Shown here: piece after piece, positions 26,155-36,100 of the stretch | How positions within the stretch are numbered: the stretch's first letter is position 1 | How the letters are laid out: each line of letters starts with the position of its first letter | From: Pseudomonas paracarnis | Lineage (GTDB): Bacteria > Pseudomonadota > Gammaproteobacteria > Pseudomonadales > Pseudomonadaceae | Reading direction: 5' to 3' | NCBI RefSeq assembly: GCF_904063055.1 | Contig: NZ_CAJFCN010000001.1 | Coordinates: 620,001-684,000 of the forward strand | DNA length: 64,000 nt | The notes under the pieces: generated by a model | Databases searched by the model: none | Seen by the model: only the letters and a program-made list of their open reading frames with translations | What the model was told of the DNA's origin: nothing | Position numbers and translations under genes: made by a program

Positions 26155-28826
26155 GTGGAAGCGCAAAGGATTTTCAGAGCATCATTTCCAAGCTACACAA
26201 GGCAGTTGCGGACTATCAAGAAGGTTGTGCGCGCATCGACCGCGAATTCGATACCACCAAAAAAGCATTAAGCGAAGACCAGGAACGCAATCGAAACATA
26301 AGGAGGTCGAATTGGCAGGCAGGTTTTTCCAAAGAGTGGGAAAGAAATGCAACTGCTATAGCGAACGCAAGCTCGCAGCTCAGACAACAACAACCTGCCT
26401 TCGTGGATTTTTGTGTAGATAAGCCATTGATGGCATCAGAAATTCCAGCAGGTCTTGTGCTTGGCACGGAGCAAGTCTCTTTTGAGAAGCTATCTTGTCA
26501 GGCCCCTAAATTCATCTCATTCCCCTTATCCAGTGCTCTTGTTTTTTCACAAGGCGATGCAGAGCAGAAACGCCTCGTGCATTGTCTCTTGTTACGGTTG
26601 CTGCAGGCTTTGCCAGTAGGTCAAGTAGAGTTGACACTGATTGACCCCCTGCAGCAGGGGCAATCGGTCGAGCCGTTCCGGCCATTGCTGAAGGTAGAGC
26701 AATTGGTGCCGCAAGGTCATGTTCTTACTCGTTCGGATGAAATCGAAGCTGCGCTCGGAAAGCTGACGGACGAAATTGAGGAGTTGATCCAGCAGCGGTT
26801 CAATGACAAGGCATCCAACTGGTCGGAATACAACGCGATCAACCCCGGCAATTCATTACCTTACAAGGTGGTGGTGCTTTTTGATGTGCCAGAGCAGATG
26901 TCGGAAAAATCTCTCTGGTTTCTTGGCCGCATTTTTGAAAACGGTCCACGCTGCGGCGTGCTGCCCATCGTTGCAATTGATGAGCAGCGCATGGAAGACC
27001 GGCGATATGAAAAGCTCAACGCCACGCTGAAAAACTCAACCATGCAACTGAATGATCTGTTGCAACGCGCTGGGGCTGGCGAGCTGTCATTCACATACCA
27101 GCCGGAGCAATGGCCGCGACAGGATGTGCTGGATGGCTTTCTCGCAAAGCTCGTTGAAGATTGTGCTGCTAAGACGCGCTTCAAGAAAACGATGCCTGAT
27201 CTCTGGACGAGCTTCGGCAAGGGTGAGACGACTCTTGCTGGCTTTGATATTCCCATCGGCTGGACGACCACAGGCGACTTCGCTCCCCTGAGACTGGGCG
27301 CGACGGACTCCGAGCATCATGTACTGCTTGCGGGGAAGACAGGCTCGGGAAAATCCAATCTGCTCCATGTTTTGATTCACACGTTATGCGAGAAATACCC
27401 GACCGAGGAGCTTGATCTTTATCTACTGGATTACAAGGAATCGACTGAGTTCAATATTTACGCAACTCCCCCAGTCCCACAAGCCCGCCTTGTCGCTACG
27501 GAAAGTGACCCTGAATATGGCGTCACTGTATTAAGGCATCTTGTGGATGAACTGGAAACGCGTGCACGCATATTCAAGTCAAAAAATGTCAACGATTTCA
27601 GCGAATACCGAAAATCAAGCGGGATACGGTTGCCACGCGTCCTGCTAGTCATAGATGAGTTCCAAATTCTGTTCTCAGAAAGTCGCCAGGTGGCAGAAGC
27701 TGCTGAGCAGTTGCTGTCGAAGCTCTTGAAACAGGGGCGCTCGTTCGGTATTCACATCCTCCTGGCTACTCAGACTTTGAAAGGCATCAACGCACAGTCA
27801 ATCGGAAGCATCATCACCCAGTTGGGATGCCGTATTGCACTGGCTTGTGGGCAGGAAGACTCCGCAATGATCCTCGGGGGCGGGAATTGGGCAGCCGCAG
27901 AGCTGCGCAGCCCACCTGAAGGCATCATCAACAATGCTAATGGTGCCAAATCCGGCAATGTGAAGTTCATGATTCCATTCGCCGGAGAAAGTGAGCATCG
28001 ACGTGATTTGTTGACGAAGTTGATAGCGCGTACATCTCTTTCTGGGGTGGCTGAAAAAACCAAAATCTTCAGCGGTGCATTCCTTCCGCAGATACCGTCT
28101 CCCTTTGAATATCAGACAGCTTGTGCGCATGAAGAAGCTCTTCTTTTGGGCGAAAACCTCGCATTCGATTCAAAACCGTTGACGGTATCACTTACTCGTC
28201 GATCCGCGTTCAATGTTCTATTCAGCGGCTACAATGACCACATTCACGATGGACTCCTGTCCGCTACGCTTTTTAGTCTGACTTTCGTCGATGGCTTTGA
28301 TGAAATCGTGTACTTCAACGCGCGCGGGATCCCCCCAGGAGGAGGATTCTCAGCCGCAGCGCAGATGCTCGGTGCACGCCTCAAGATATTCGACGATATA
28401 TCCGAGCTACCACTTCAAGCGATATCAGACGATATTGGGAATCGCCGCGTAGCATTGATTATCGATGGCCTGGATTCCGAGAAAGTACTACAGCCAGCCC
28501 CAGCGTTTAGATCGCCCAAGCCTGGCGAACCACCTACCCCGGCTGACTTGTTAAAGCGTCTCGCCGAGGACGGCCCAAGAAAGGGGACGTTTGTATTTAT
28601 TTTTGTTGACCGTTGGCAGCGCTGTGCCAGTGCCTGCAAAGACCTTTTCTCCTTTTTCGAATTGCGCGTGGCGTACTGCATGAATGAAGACGATGCCGGA
28701 TCGCTTGTGAGTGGCGGTGTTGGTAAGTTCAAAGGTATTGAAAAACCGAGCCGAGCTGTATTCGTAAACAAAATGACGAATGACATCACATGGTTCCGGC
28801 CATATGTTCAGGAAAGCACTCAATGA
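26151..28826 (+). CDS. FtsK/SpoIIIE-type (EssC-like) ATPase
   Basis: An 891-residue protein from ATG 26151 (ATGA overlap upstream). The first 90 residues are charged helix with no membrane segments. The FtsK domain has Walker A LLAGKTGSGKSN near 392-403, Walker B VLLVIDEFQILF near 499, and the typical ILLATQTLKG and GCRIALACGQEDSAMILGGG segments that follow. A second NTPase-like part is possible further on (VALIIDGLDSE near 770). FtsK/EssC ATPases pump DNA or WXG100-type proteins. Lack of membrane anchors argues against classical secretion and fits a soluble motor. It joins directly to the CARF gene by ATGA. Confidence 0.9.
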   Translation: MSGSAKDFQSIISKLHKAVADYQEGCARIDREFDTTKKALSEDQERNRNIRRSNWQAGFSKEWERNATAIANASSQLRQQQPAFVDFCVDKPLMASEIPAGLVLGTEQVSFEKLSCQAPKFISFPLSSALVFSQGDAEQKRLVHCLLLRLLQALPVGQVELTLIDPLQQGQSVEPFRPLLKVEQLVPQGHVLTRSDEIEAALGKLTDEIEELIQQRFNDKASNWSEYNAINPGNSLPYKVVVLFDVPEQMSEKSLWFLGRIFENGPRCGVLPIVAIDEQRMEDRRYEKLNATLKNSTMQLNDLLQRAGAGELSFTYQPEQWPRQDVLDGFLAKLVEDCAAKTRFKKTMPDLWTSFGKGETTLAGFDIPIGWTTTGDFAPLRLGATDSEHHVLLAGKTGSGKSNLLHVLIHTLCEKYPTEELDLYLLDYKESTEFNIYATPPVPQARLVATESDPEYGVTVLRHLVDELETRARIFKSKNVNDFSEYRKSSGIRLPRVLLVIDEFQILFSESRQVAEAAEQLLSKLLKQGRSFGIHILLATQTLKGINAQSIGSIITQLGCRIALACGQEDSAMILGGGNWAAAELRSPPEGIINNANGAKSGNVKFMIPFAGESEHRRDLLTKLIARTSLSGVAEKTKIFSGAFLPQIPSPFEYQTACAHEEALLLGENLAFDSKPLTVSLTRRSAFNVLFSGYNDHIHDGLLSATLFSLTFVDGFDEIVYFNARGIPPGGGFSAAAQMLGARLKIFDDISELPLQAISDDIGNRRVALIIDGLDSEKVLQPAPAFRSPKPGEPPTPADLLKRLAEDGPRKGTFVFIFVDRWQRCASACKDLFSFFELRVAYCMNEDDAGSLVSGGVGKFKGIEKPSRAVFVNKMTNDITWFRPYVQESTQ

Positions 28827-30586
28827 AGAGATTTCTGCTCACGTGGTATGGAATCACCGATTTTCGCGCGTCTCTGGGGTTTGAGAATACCGACGGCCCT
28901 ATTGCGAGCGCCCTTGCGGGCGCGTCCTACTCGGACATCATTATCCTGGGTTACACCCGGACGGATAATGATGCCAGCGAATTGATCGAGGCACAGAAGA
29001 CGTTCACGCTTGAATTGGCGTCAATACGAAGCATGGGGCAAGAGAAAGACTGGAAGCTTACTAATCAGTTTGTCTCCAGGTTCGCCAATACCTCTGTCGC
29101 ACATGAACATTTTGAAGCCTGGCTGAAAAAGAAAGCCGCCGCCCTGGGCTGCAACGCAAGGATCCGTTTAAATAGCGAGAAACTTTACCAGCTCAACGAC
29201 ACCGAAGGTATTTACGCTAGCGCAATGCGGGCGCTGGATGGGGTTGAACAGGAGCCAGGTGAAAAGCTCGTCACGCTCTATCTCAGCCCAGGAACTCCGG
29301 TGATGGCCTTTGTCTGGGCGCTCGCGGCGCTGAGCTACCCTGAGCTCAAAAAAAGACTCATAGCATCGTCCATCATTGGCAAAGCACCTGAAGTCATAGC
29401 GTTGCCTGCTGAGTGGCTTGAGCGACACAGCTCAAAACAGGCTGCGATCCGAGGCATCTCCAACGGGTTCGATGTGACATTCCATCTTTTTGGTGAGCAA
29501 CGGATGCCTGCCTTGTTGAGCATCCGGCAATTTGAGTCGGCGCATCACATTTTTGTCAACTCAAAAGACTTCCCTGCTGCATGTATGCAAACCTTTATTG
29601 GCTCTCGGGACCTGCATGAACTTACCGTTGACCCCTGGGATGATCGCGCTGTTCACGAACAAATCACCGAGCTGGCAAAGCAATTTCCAGAAAAAACACG
29701 AATTGGAATCAATTTAACTGGCGGCACAAAATTGATGTTTGCTGGCGCGCTCTCTGCTGCACGTGAACTGGGCGCTGTTCCGTTTTATTTTGACAGCAAG
29801 AATCGTCGCGTCATATTCATTGACAGTGTTCGGCGCGAAAAAATCAGGCAGATTGATTCAATCGAGACATTTTTGCACCTGAATAGCGATGGTTTGGAGA
29901 TTGCAGGCAGTTCCTTCATGAAGGATATATCGCCAAGTCGCCAACTTCTGACCGAGACCCTTTGGCTGCATCGTGACAAGGTGCGTAGATTTTATAGAGA
30001 ACTGACCGACTATAACAATGCATTCAGGCCATTCGAGATTTGTCGTGACGGCTTCAATTTCAAGCTGGATGACATGGAGGCAGTATCCGTCCAGGGCTAC
30101 GGATTAGATCTGAGATTTGAGAAATGGCCTGATTTCGCCAAATACCTATCTGGCGGCTGGTTCGAGGAGTTTGTTTATTTGCAGTGCAAACCCTACGAGG
30201 ATGCTGGAGTCATTCAAGACTTGCGCATCAATGTCAAGCTGAACTTGAATTTAGAAGAGTCAAAAGGCTATTCGAGCTTCGGTGTTGAATACAACGAGCT
30301 GGACATCACATTCACCGACGGTTATTCGCTTTATATCGTGGAATGCAAGGCGGGCAATGTAACGCAAGAGCAGATTATGAAGCTGCAGAACCTTGTGCGC
30401 TTCTACGGAGGAATTGAAGGTCGCGGTATCGTTGCCTGCTGTGTTCTCCCAAATACTGAGTCGGTCAAGAAAAAAATAAAAGATGCCAGGCTGATGCTTT
30501 GGAGTGGTGCATCATTTTCTGAGCAGATAACGGCAATGATGAACAGCATCACTGAGCGGGCTGAAGCGAGTGAGGCAACGCCATGA
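28823..30586 (+). CDS. Double-CARF PD-(D/E)XK nuclease (Card1/Can2-like, DUF1887 type) without CRISPR
   Basis: A 587-residue protein from ATG 28823. Two Rossmann-like CARF modules are suggested: an N-terminal RtcR-type half (FLLTWYGITDF, then VTLYLSPGTPVMAF near 150) and a second with the typical loop GINLTGGTKLMFAGAL near 292. The C-terminal third has a complete PD-(D/E)XK set as in Card1/Can2: GGWFEEFVYLQ near 443, NELDITF near 490, YIVECKAG near 503. CARF domains bind cyclic oligonucleotides or related ligands and unleash the nuclease. No CRISPR locus or cyclase is visible in the window, so the ligand source is unknown. Coupled by ATGA at both ends. Confidence 0.82.
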   Translation: MKRFLLTWYGITDFRASLGFENTDGPIASALAGASYSDIIILGYTRTDNDASELIEAQKTFTLELASIRSMGQEKDWKLTNQFVSRFANTSVAHEHFEAWLKKKAAALGCNARIRLNSEKLYQLNDTEGIYASAMRALDGVEQEPGEKLVTLYLSPGTPVMAFVWALAALSYPELKKRLIASSIIGKAPEVIALPAEWLERHSSKQAAIRGISNGFDVTFHLFGEQRMPALLSIRQFESAHHIFVNSKDFPAACMQTFIGSRDLHELTVDPWDDRAVHEQITELAKQFPEKTRIGINLTGGTKLMFAGALSAARELGAVPFYFDSKNRRVIFIDSVRREKIRQIDSIETFLHLNSDGLEIAGSSFMKDISPSRQLLTETLWLHRDKVRRFYRELTDYNNAFRPFEICRDGFNFKLDDMEAVSVQGYGLDLRFEKWPDFAKYLSGGWFEEFVYLQCKPYEDAGVIQDLRINVKLNLNLEESKGYSSFGVEYNELDITFTDGYSLYIVECKAGNVTQEQIMKLQNLVRFYGGIEGRGIVACCVLPNTESVKKKIKDARLMLWSGASFSEQITAMMNSITERAEASEATP

Positions 30587-31071
30587 TGCTCCATTTGGTT
30601 TGCGACATCTCCGGCAGCATGAGTGAAGGAGGCAAGCCCTTCATCCTGCGAACCTTGGCCACGACCGTGGCGCAATGGGTGCGGCATGGGTATGGACAGG
30701 CGGAAATCCGCCTTTGTGCTTGGAGCAGCGAGGCACGCAGCATCCCGAACTGGAGCGTCACGGACGATCTCCCGGTGGAAATGCTGGTTTGCCATGGAAG
30801 CACCAATGGCGAGGCGCTGGTTCAACTGTTGGGTAGCGAGCCGGATGGAAAGGTTCTGATTCTCACGGATGGATTCTGGACAAGAGACGGCGTGAAGACT
30901 CTGAGCCGCTGGCAGGAAGGCCTACCGCCGGATACGCTGCGCGTCATCCAAATCGGCGCGGATGCCAACCCGCATCTTTCCAAGGGGCTCAAAGGCGCAA
31001 AGGTGTTTGCCGCAGAAGAAGTGCTCGCCGTACTCGATAACTGGCTGCAGGCGGATGAGGAATGGGCATGA
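30583..31071 (+). CDS. Short vWA-domain protein (TerY-P triad, vWA member)
   Basis: A 162-residue protein made of one compact vWA domain: metal site CDISGSMS at 7-14, Thr in CHGSTNGEAL, and LTDGFWTRDG near 97. It lacks the tail of the larger vWA protein at 23260. It overlaps the CARF gene (ATGA) and the PP2C gene (ATGA). vWA, PP2C and kinase genes in this order form the TerY-P phospho-signalling triad known from tellurite/stress and DNA-processing operons; the vWA member is thought to scaffold the other two. Confidence 0.88.
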   Translation: MMLHLVCDISGSMSEGGKPFILRTLATTVAQWVRHGYGQAEIRLCAWSSEARSIPNWSVTDDLPVEMLVCHGSTNGEALVQLLGSEPDGKVLILTDGFWTRDGVKTLSRWQEGLPPDTLRVIQIGADANPHLSKGLKGAKVFAAEEVLAVLDNWLQADEEWA

Positions 31072-31784
31072 CGCTTTGGAAAAGTTTTGGGGCAAGCGTT
31101 CGCGGCCCGAGCCATATCGCCGAAGGTTTGCCAAATCAGGATGCATGGGCGAAGTTTCACCATGTTTGGGGTGATGGCATCGTCGTGTCCGACGGGGTTG
31201 GCTCCAAGCCCTTCTCCAGCTTCGGCAGCCATGCTGCCTGTCTCGCCGTCGAGTTCGCAGCCCGGGCTTGTTGCACCAGTGGTGAAATCGAACACAACGC
31301 GCTGTTTAGCAACATCCAAGCTAACTGGCTGAGGCTTGTCGCTCCGCTGGAACCTCGCGATTGCGCGGCCACCTGTCTTTTCGCACTACGCCTGGATGGC
31401 GTAATCCACCTAGGGATGCTTGGCGACGGACTTGCCGCTATTGCCAAGTCCGATGGATCAGTCGTTTCGCTGTCGGAAAACAAGACACAAGGCTTCTCCA
31501 ATATCACCATTGCGCTGTCCTCCAAGGTCTCCGCCAAAGACTGGCAGTATTTGTCGCTGCCGGGGGAGCAGTGCATCGCAGTATTGCTCTGCACTGATGG
31601 GGTGGCTGACGATTTGGATAACGCTGACGGGTTTGTGAGCAGTTTCGCCGAAACGCATCGAACCCTCGCGCCGGTAAGTGCCAACCGGCGCATCCACGAG
31701 ATGCTCGAAAACTGGCCCACGCCCAAGCACAGCGACGATAAAACCCTCGCCTGCCTGTGCAGTGAGGAGGTTGCAGATGAGTAA
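31068..31784 (+). CDS. PP2C-family serine/threonine phosphatase (TerY-P triad)
   Basis: A 238-residue protein; ATG 31068 is chosen for its ATGA overlap with the vWA stop (ATG 31062 is possible). PP2C metal-binding motifs are in place: PNQDAW near 22, VVSDGVGSK near 40, LLCTDGVADDL near 174, and HSDDKTLACL near 221. It should dephosphorylate Ser/Thr residues with Mn/Mg, probably reversing the kinase encoded next. Its last 8 bases overlap the kinase gene. Cytoplasmic; no membrane segment. Confidence 0.9.
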   Translation: MTLWKSFGASVRGPSHIAEGLPNQDAWAKFHHVWGDGIVVSDGVGSKPFSSFGSHAACLAVEFAARACCTSGEIEHNALFSNIQANWLRLVAPLEPRDCAATCLFALRLDGVIHLGMLGDGLAAIAKSDGSVVSLSENKTQGFSNITIALSSKVSAKDWQYLSLPGEQCIAVLLCTDGVADDLDNADGFVSSFAETHRTLAPVSANRRIHEMLENWPTPKHSDDKTLACLCSEEVADE

Positions 31785-33120
31785 CGCCGAACACCAGGCT
31801 CTGAAGCCACTTGTGGATGAATACGACAATGTTCATCAGATGGCCGATGAGCTTGCGCGCGGTGGACAAGGCGTGGTCTATCGCACCAAGGATGCGGATT
31901 TGGCCGTCAAGCAGCCGCTGGACGCAGCCGGCCAGCCGGACAAAAACGCCAATCTGCGCGAGCGCTTCCAGCACGTCCGCCTGTTGCCCATACCACGGCG
32001 CATCCCCGTTTCCCTGCCACTCGCCATCCTGCGCGACGAGCCGGGCTATGTGATGCGTCTGTTGAGCGGCATGAAGCCCTTCGCCAGTTTCGATTTGGAC
32101 GGCAGAAGCAAAAAGAAGCTGGAAGATCAAAGCCAAGCCTTGCCCCAATGGCTGACGAAGATTCCTGACAAGGACCTGGCGCTGCGACTGCTGCATTACG
32201 CACAAACTGGCTCCACCCGCCGCCGTTCGCTCGCGCTTGCCAAGTGCGCTGCCATCCTCGCCCGCCTGCACAGCGCGGGACTGGTCTATGGCGACATTTC
32301 CACCAACAACGCTTTCATTGGCGAAGACGACACCACCGATGTCTGGCTCATAGATGCCGACAATATGCGCCTGGAGTTACCCAGCGGCGACGTGTCCGTC
32401 TATACGCCGGGCTACGGTGCACCGGAGGTAGTGCTGGGCCGTGACCAATCCCGCCCGCGAACCGACTGCTGGGCTTTCGCTGTGATGACATTCAAGCTAC
32501 TGGCGCTTTGCCACCCTTTCATTGGCAAGAAAGTACTGGAGCCCGAAGATGAAGAAGACGGCTGGGATGCCGACCCTGCGCCCAATGGCACTGCCACCGA
32601 TCTGAACGAACAGGCATTCGCTGGTTTCTTGCCTTTCGTGGATGACGAAGATGACGATTCCAACGAAGGAGTTGGAGGCCTGCCCCGAGTATTAGTCGCA
32701 ACAGAAGGATTACGCCGCCTGTTTCAGGAAACTTTCGGTGCAGGACGTGAACTGCCGCACCGCCGCCCGACAATGGCGTTCTGGATATTGGAGCTTGCGA
32801 GGGCGGCGGATCAGTCGCTGGATTGCCTCGAATGTGGCATGAGCCATTTCGCCGATGAATACGCGCAATGCCCGTATTGTGGCGCGGCGCGCCCGGCTTT
32901 CATTCGCGTCAAAACGCCACGTTGGGAAATCCTGATTCCTGGTGGTGCCACGGAGTTCAGATTGCCGCAGCGGCTTTTTCACCCGTTTTCATTCGAGTAT
33001 TTCGATAACACAGCATACGAAGCCATGCTGAACTTCGCGGCCAAAACCGCAGTCCCCGTGCGGGGCACGCTGCCTTTCCCGGACAACCTCACCTTTGAGT
33101 TCGTGGAGGCCTGCAAATGA
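31777..33120 (+). CDS. Divergent serine/threonine kinase with C-terminal zinc ribbon (TerY-P triad)
   Basis: A 447-residue protein from ATG 31777, with GAGGAGG ideally placed upstream. Kinase motifs: glycine loop RGGQGVVYR near 28, AVKQPL lysine near 45, catalytic loop YGDISTNN near 171 (HRD replaced by YGD, catalytic Asp and Asn kept), IDADNM near 192 instead of DFG, and a helix-F Asp in RTDCWAFAV. An acidic insert follows near 240-300. Around 350-373 CLEC...CPYCG is a zinc ribbon. Aspartates needed for catalysis remain, so it is probably active. It shares an ATGA overlap with the helicase gene. Confidence 0.9.
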   Translation: MSNAEHQALKPLVDEYDNVHQMADELARGGQGVVYRTKDADLAVKQPLDAAGQPDKNANLRERFQHVRLLPIPRRIPVSLPLAILRDEPGYVMRLLSGMKPFASFDLDGRSKKKLEDQSQALPQWLTKIPDKDLALRLLHYAQTGSTRRRSLALAKCAAILARLHSAGLVYGDISTNNAFIGEDDTTDVWLIDADNMRLELPSGDVSVYTPGYGAPEVVLGRDQSRPRTDCWAFAVMTFKLLALCHPFIGKKVLEPEDEEDGWDADPAPNGTATDLNEQAFAGFLPFVDDEDDDSNEGVGGLPRVLVATEGLRRLFQETFGAGRELPHRRPTMAFWILELARAADQSLDCLECGMSHFADEYAQCPYCGAARPAFIRVKTPRWEILIPGGATEFRLPQRLFHPFSFEYFDNTAYEAMLNFAAKTAVPVRGTLPFPDNLTFEFVEACK

Positions 33121-36100
33121 AGTTTCAGGACATTCCTGTCAACATCATAACTGTCCGCATCAAGCGGTCTGACAATGTCGAAGCCCTGCAAGAGCAGCCA
33201 GTATTCTCGGTAGAGGCCAGCCTATCCCGCGCAGATGAATTTGAAATCCGCCTGAGAGACGCGGTTGTTTTCGTTCGCCCCGTCGCGGCTGTTGACATCC
33301 GCCGCCTCAACGCTGAACTTGCCAGTGGGCGTTCCCTGCTTGCACAACTTGAAAACCCTGCCGCCGATGGCAGCATCGAGCTGAAGATCGGTTTTTTCAC
33401 CGGCGTCTGCCTGGAAATGGGCGATGTTGAAATCGGTGTGGATGAGTATGTGCAAGAAAAGATGCGGACGAAGGGCGAGGCACTTTACAAGAGGCTGGGC
33501 GAACTTTGCTGCTTCCAACTGGGAAACGACGCATTTTTCTTCCTGACTGCTGGCCCGGCGATTGATGAAGAACTGAAACCTGTCGGCGAGGACACGCCAC
33601 GCGATGCAGCTGCGGAGCCGACCCGAATAAACGCTTTCTGTGTTACTGGCGAAGGTATCCGCTTCATTGCCACCGAAAAAGCAATGCCAGGCGGCCAAAC
33701 CATCTACATCGCCACACGCATAACCAGGACCAAAAAAGAACCCGACCGCGCCCTGCGCCTCGCCAAAGGCCGGCTGCGTTTTGCCGATTGGACACAAGCA
33801 GGGCAAGTGCAAACTCTTGCCAAAGCGCAAATGCGCGCTCTTACCCAAGACGACAACAGCTACCTGAAAAAGTGGGATGAATTTGGTGACATGGAGGGCG
33901 AATTGCTGCTCAAGCAAGCGCGCGAAGTGGGGGCTTTACAATTCACAGAGATGGCTCAGGAGCGGGATGGAACCGTCACGGTTCGCATTTCACAGGCACT
34001 TGACTCTGCATTGAAAGCGCTGGGGAACGGTGCCGTACCTGAAGTCGAGTTGGTGGATGAACTGCCGGACTATTTGAAAGATGAACGCTTGAGCTTCAAG
34101 GATTTTGCAAGTGGAATTGAGCAAGCGGAGAAGATCAAGCAGGGCGACGGAAATCGCGAGCAACGTGAAGGAAAGACCTACCTTGATGTCGTCGGGTTTG
34201 ACCAGGAAACCCGTGTACTTACGCTCAAAATCGAGGCTCTGCCCAAGGAATCCGGCACGCTCATCCTGTCGCTGGCCGGTGAAACCACCCAGATCAAACG
34301 GCGTATGGCGGCCCGTCAAGCCATTCTGGAAGGCCGTTCCGCCAATCCACAGCTTGGGCTATTGATTGAGGAACAGGGGCAAATCACACAAGTCCGCCCG
34401 CCGCAAAAAGTCCAGTCACTCACCGCATTCGTTCGCAACAAGGTCTTTCGCAATCCGCCAACCGTCATGCAGGAAAGGGCTATTGAGGTTGCGCTGAATA
34501 CGCCAGATCTCGCGCTTATTCAGGGGCCGCCGGGAACGGGAAAAACCACCGTCATCGCCGCCATTCTGGAGCGGCTGAACGAGATGGCCGACAAGCGCGG
34601 CGCGAACATCAAAGGCCAAGTGCTGCTGACCGGCTTTCAGCACGATGCGGTGGAAAACATGATCGAGCGGCTCTCGCTCAACAGCCTGCCCGTGCCGAAA
34701 TTCGGCAAACGGTCTGGCGCGACGGAAGACGATCTCAGCACCTTCGAGCGCAATCTTGAAGCCTGGTGCAGCTCGCTTGCCACCGAACTGCGCGAGCGCA
34801 ATCCCCAGATTGCGGAAGCCGAGCAGGAGCGGGAAATAAAAAACCTGTGCCTGCAATATGTCCAAGCCCCGTCACGCGCGCTCGCCGCCAACCTTGCTGG
34901 GAAAATCACAGCGCTCGGCAGTGTAATTCTTGGCGAAGACGGCGCTCGGCGGTCGGCGAATTTGGCGAAAAAGCTCGCGCACGAGGAAAACCTCAACGAT
35001 GGCTCCACCCAATGGCTTGATGCAGCGCGCCGTCTGCGTGTTCGCCATGAAAGCTTTTCTGACGACGGGCCAGAAAGGGCGATGGACGCACTGGATGACC
35101 TGCGTGATGTGCTTGAAGAAGACGAACGCAAACTGCTGGACAAAGCCAGTCTGTGGCGCAATGAAGATGGCCCAGCGCCATTTTTGGACAACCTGGTCGC
35201 GTTGAAAAAGAGGCTCTTCGCCCGGTTCACCGCTCCACCGATTTTTCGCGTGGAAAAGCAGAACGACGCAGTGCTTGCATTGGCAGAATTCGCCATACAA
35301 CGCATCAAAAACGCCGAGTATTCGGCTAAGGATAAAAAATCTGCTGCGCTGGCCGAGTTTCTGGCCGAACTGGAAGGCAACCCCTATGGCATGGTAGATG
35401 CCCTGTCCGAATACAGTTTTGCCTTTGCCGCCACCAGCCAACAGAGCGTCAATCGTGATATGCAAAAGCGCAAAGGGCTTGTCGGGCGCGACGTCAATGA
35501 AAACCAGAAAGGCATGGAATACGAATATGTCATCGTGGATGAAGCCGCTCGCGTTTCACCCCGCGACCTGATGGTTCCGATGGCGCAAGGCAAGCGCATC
35601 ATTCTGGTGGGCGACCATCGGCAGTTGCCGCATATCATTGATGAGGAGGTAGCACGCCAAATGGAGGCTGGCGAGGCAGCATCGGCCGACGAACCGGCAC
35701 AGAATGAAACTGACTGGCTCAAGAAATCCATGTTCCAGTATCTGTTCGCCACCCGCTTGAAAACGCTGGAAGACGGCGACGGTATCTCCCGCCGTGTCAC
35801 GCTCGACAAGCAGTATCGGATGCACCCACTGCTCGGCAGCTTTATCAGCCGCAATTTTTATGAACGCTTCGATCCGACGGAACAATTCGGCTCTGGACGG
35901 CCTGAAAGCGATTTCGCCCACAACCTGCCCGGCATAAACGGTAAACCTGCTGTGTGGCTGGACGTGCCAGCGGCGAAAGGCAGACACCAGCGCAGCGGAA
36001 CCAGTTGGACGCGCCCGGCAGAGGCCACCGTTATTGCCCGCCAATTGCAGGCGTGGATGAGTTCAGATGCAGGCAAAGACCTCTCGTTCGGCGTGATTTC

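Noticed and set aside
23994..28826. A complete type VII secretion system
   Set aside because: Only a WXG100-like protein and an FtsK-type ATPase are found; no membrane channel, mycosin protease or membrane-anchored ATPase is visible.
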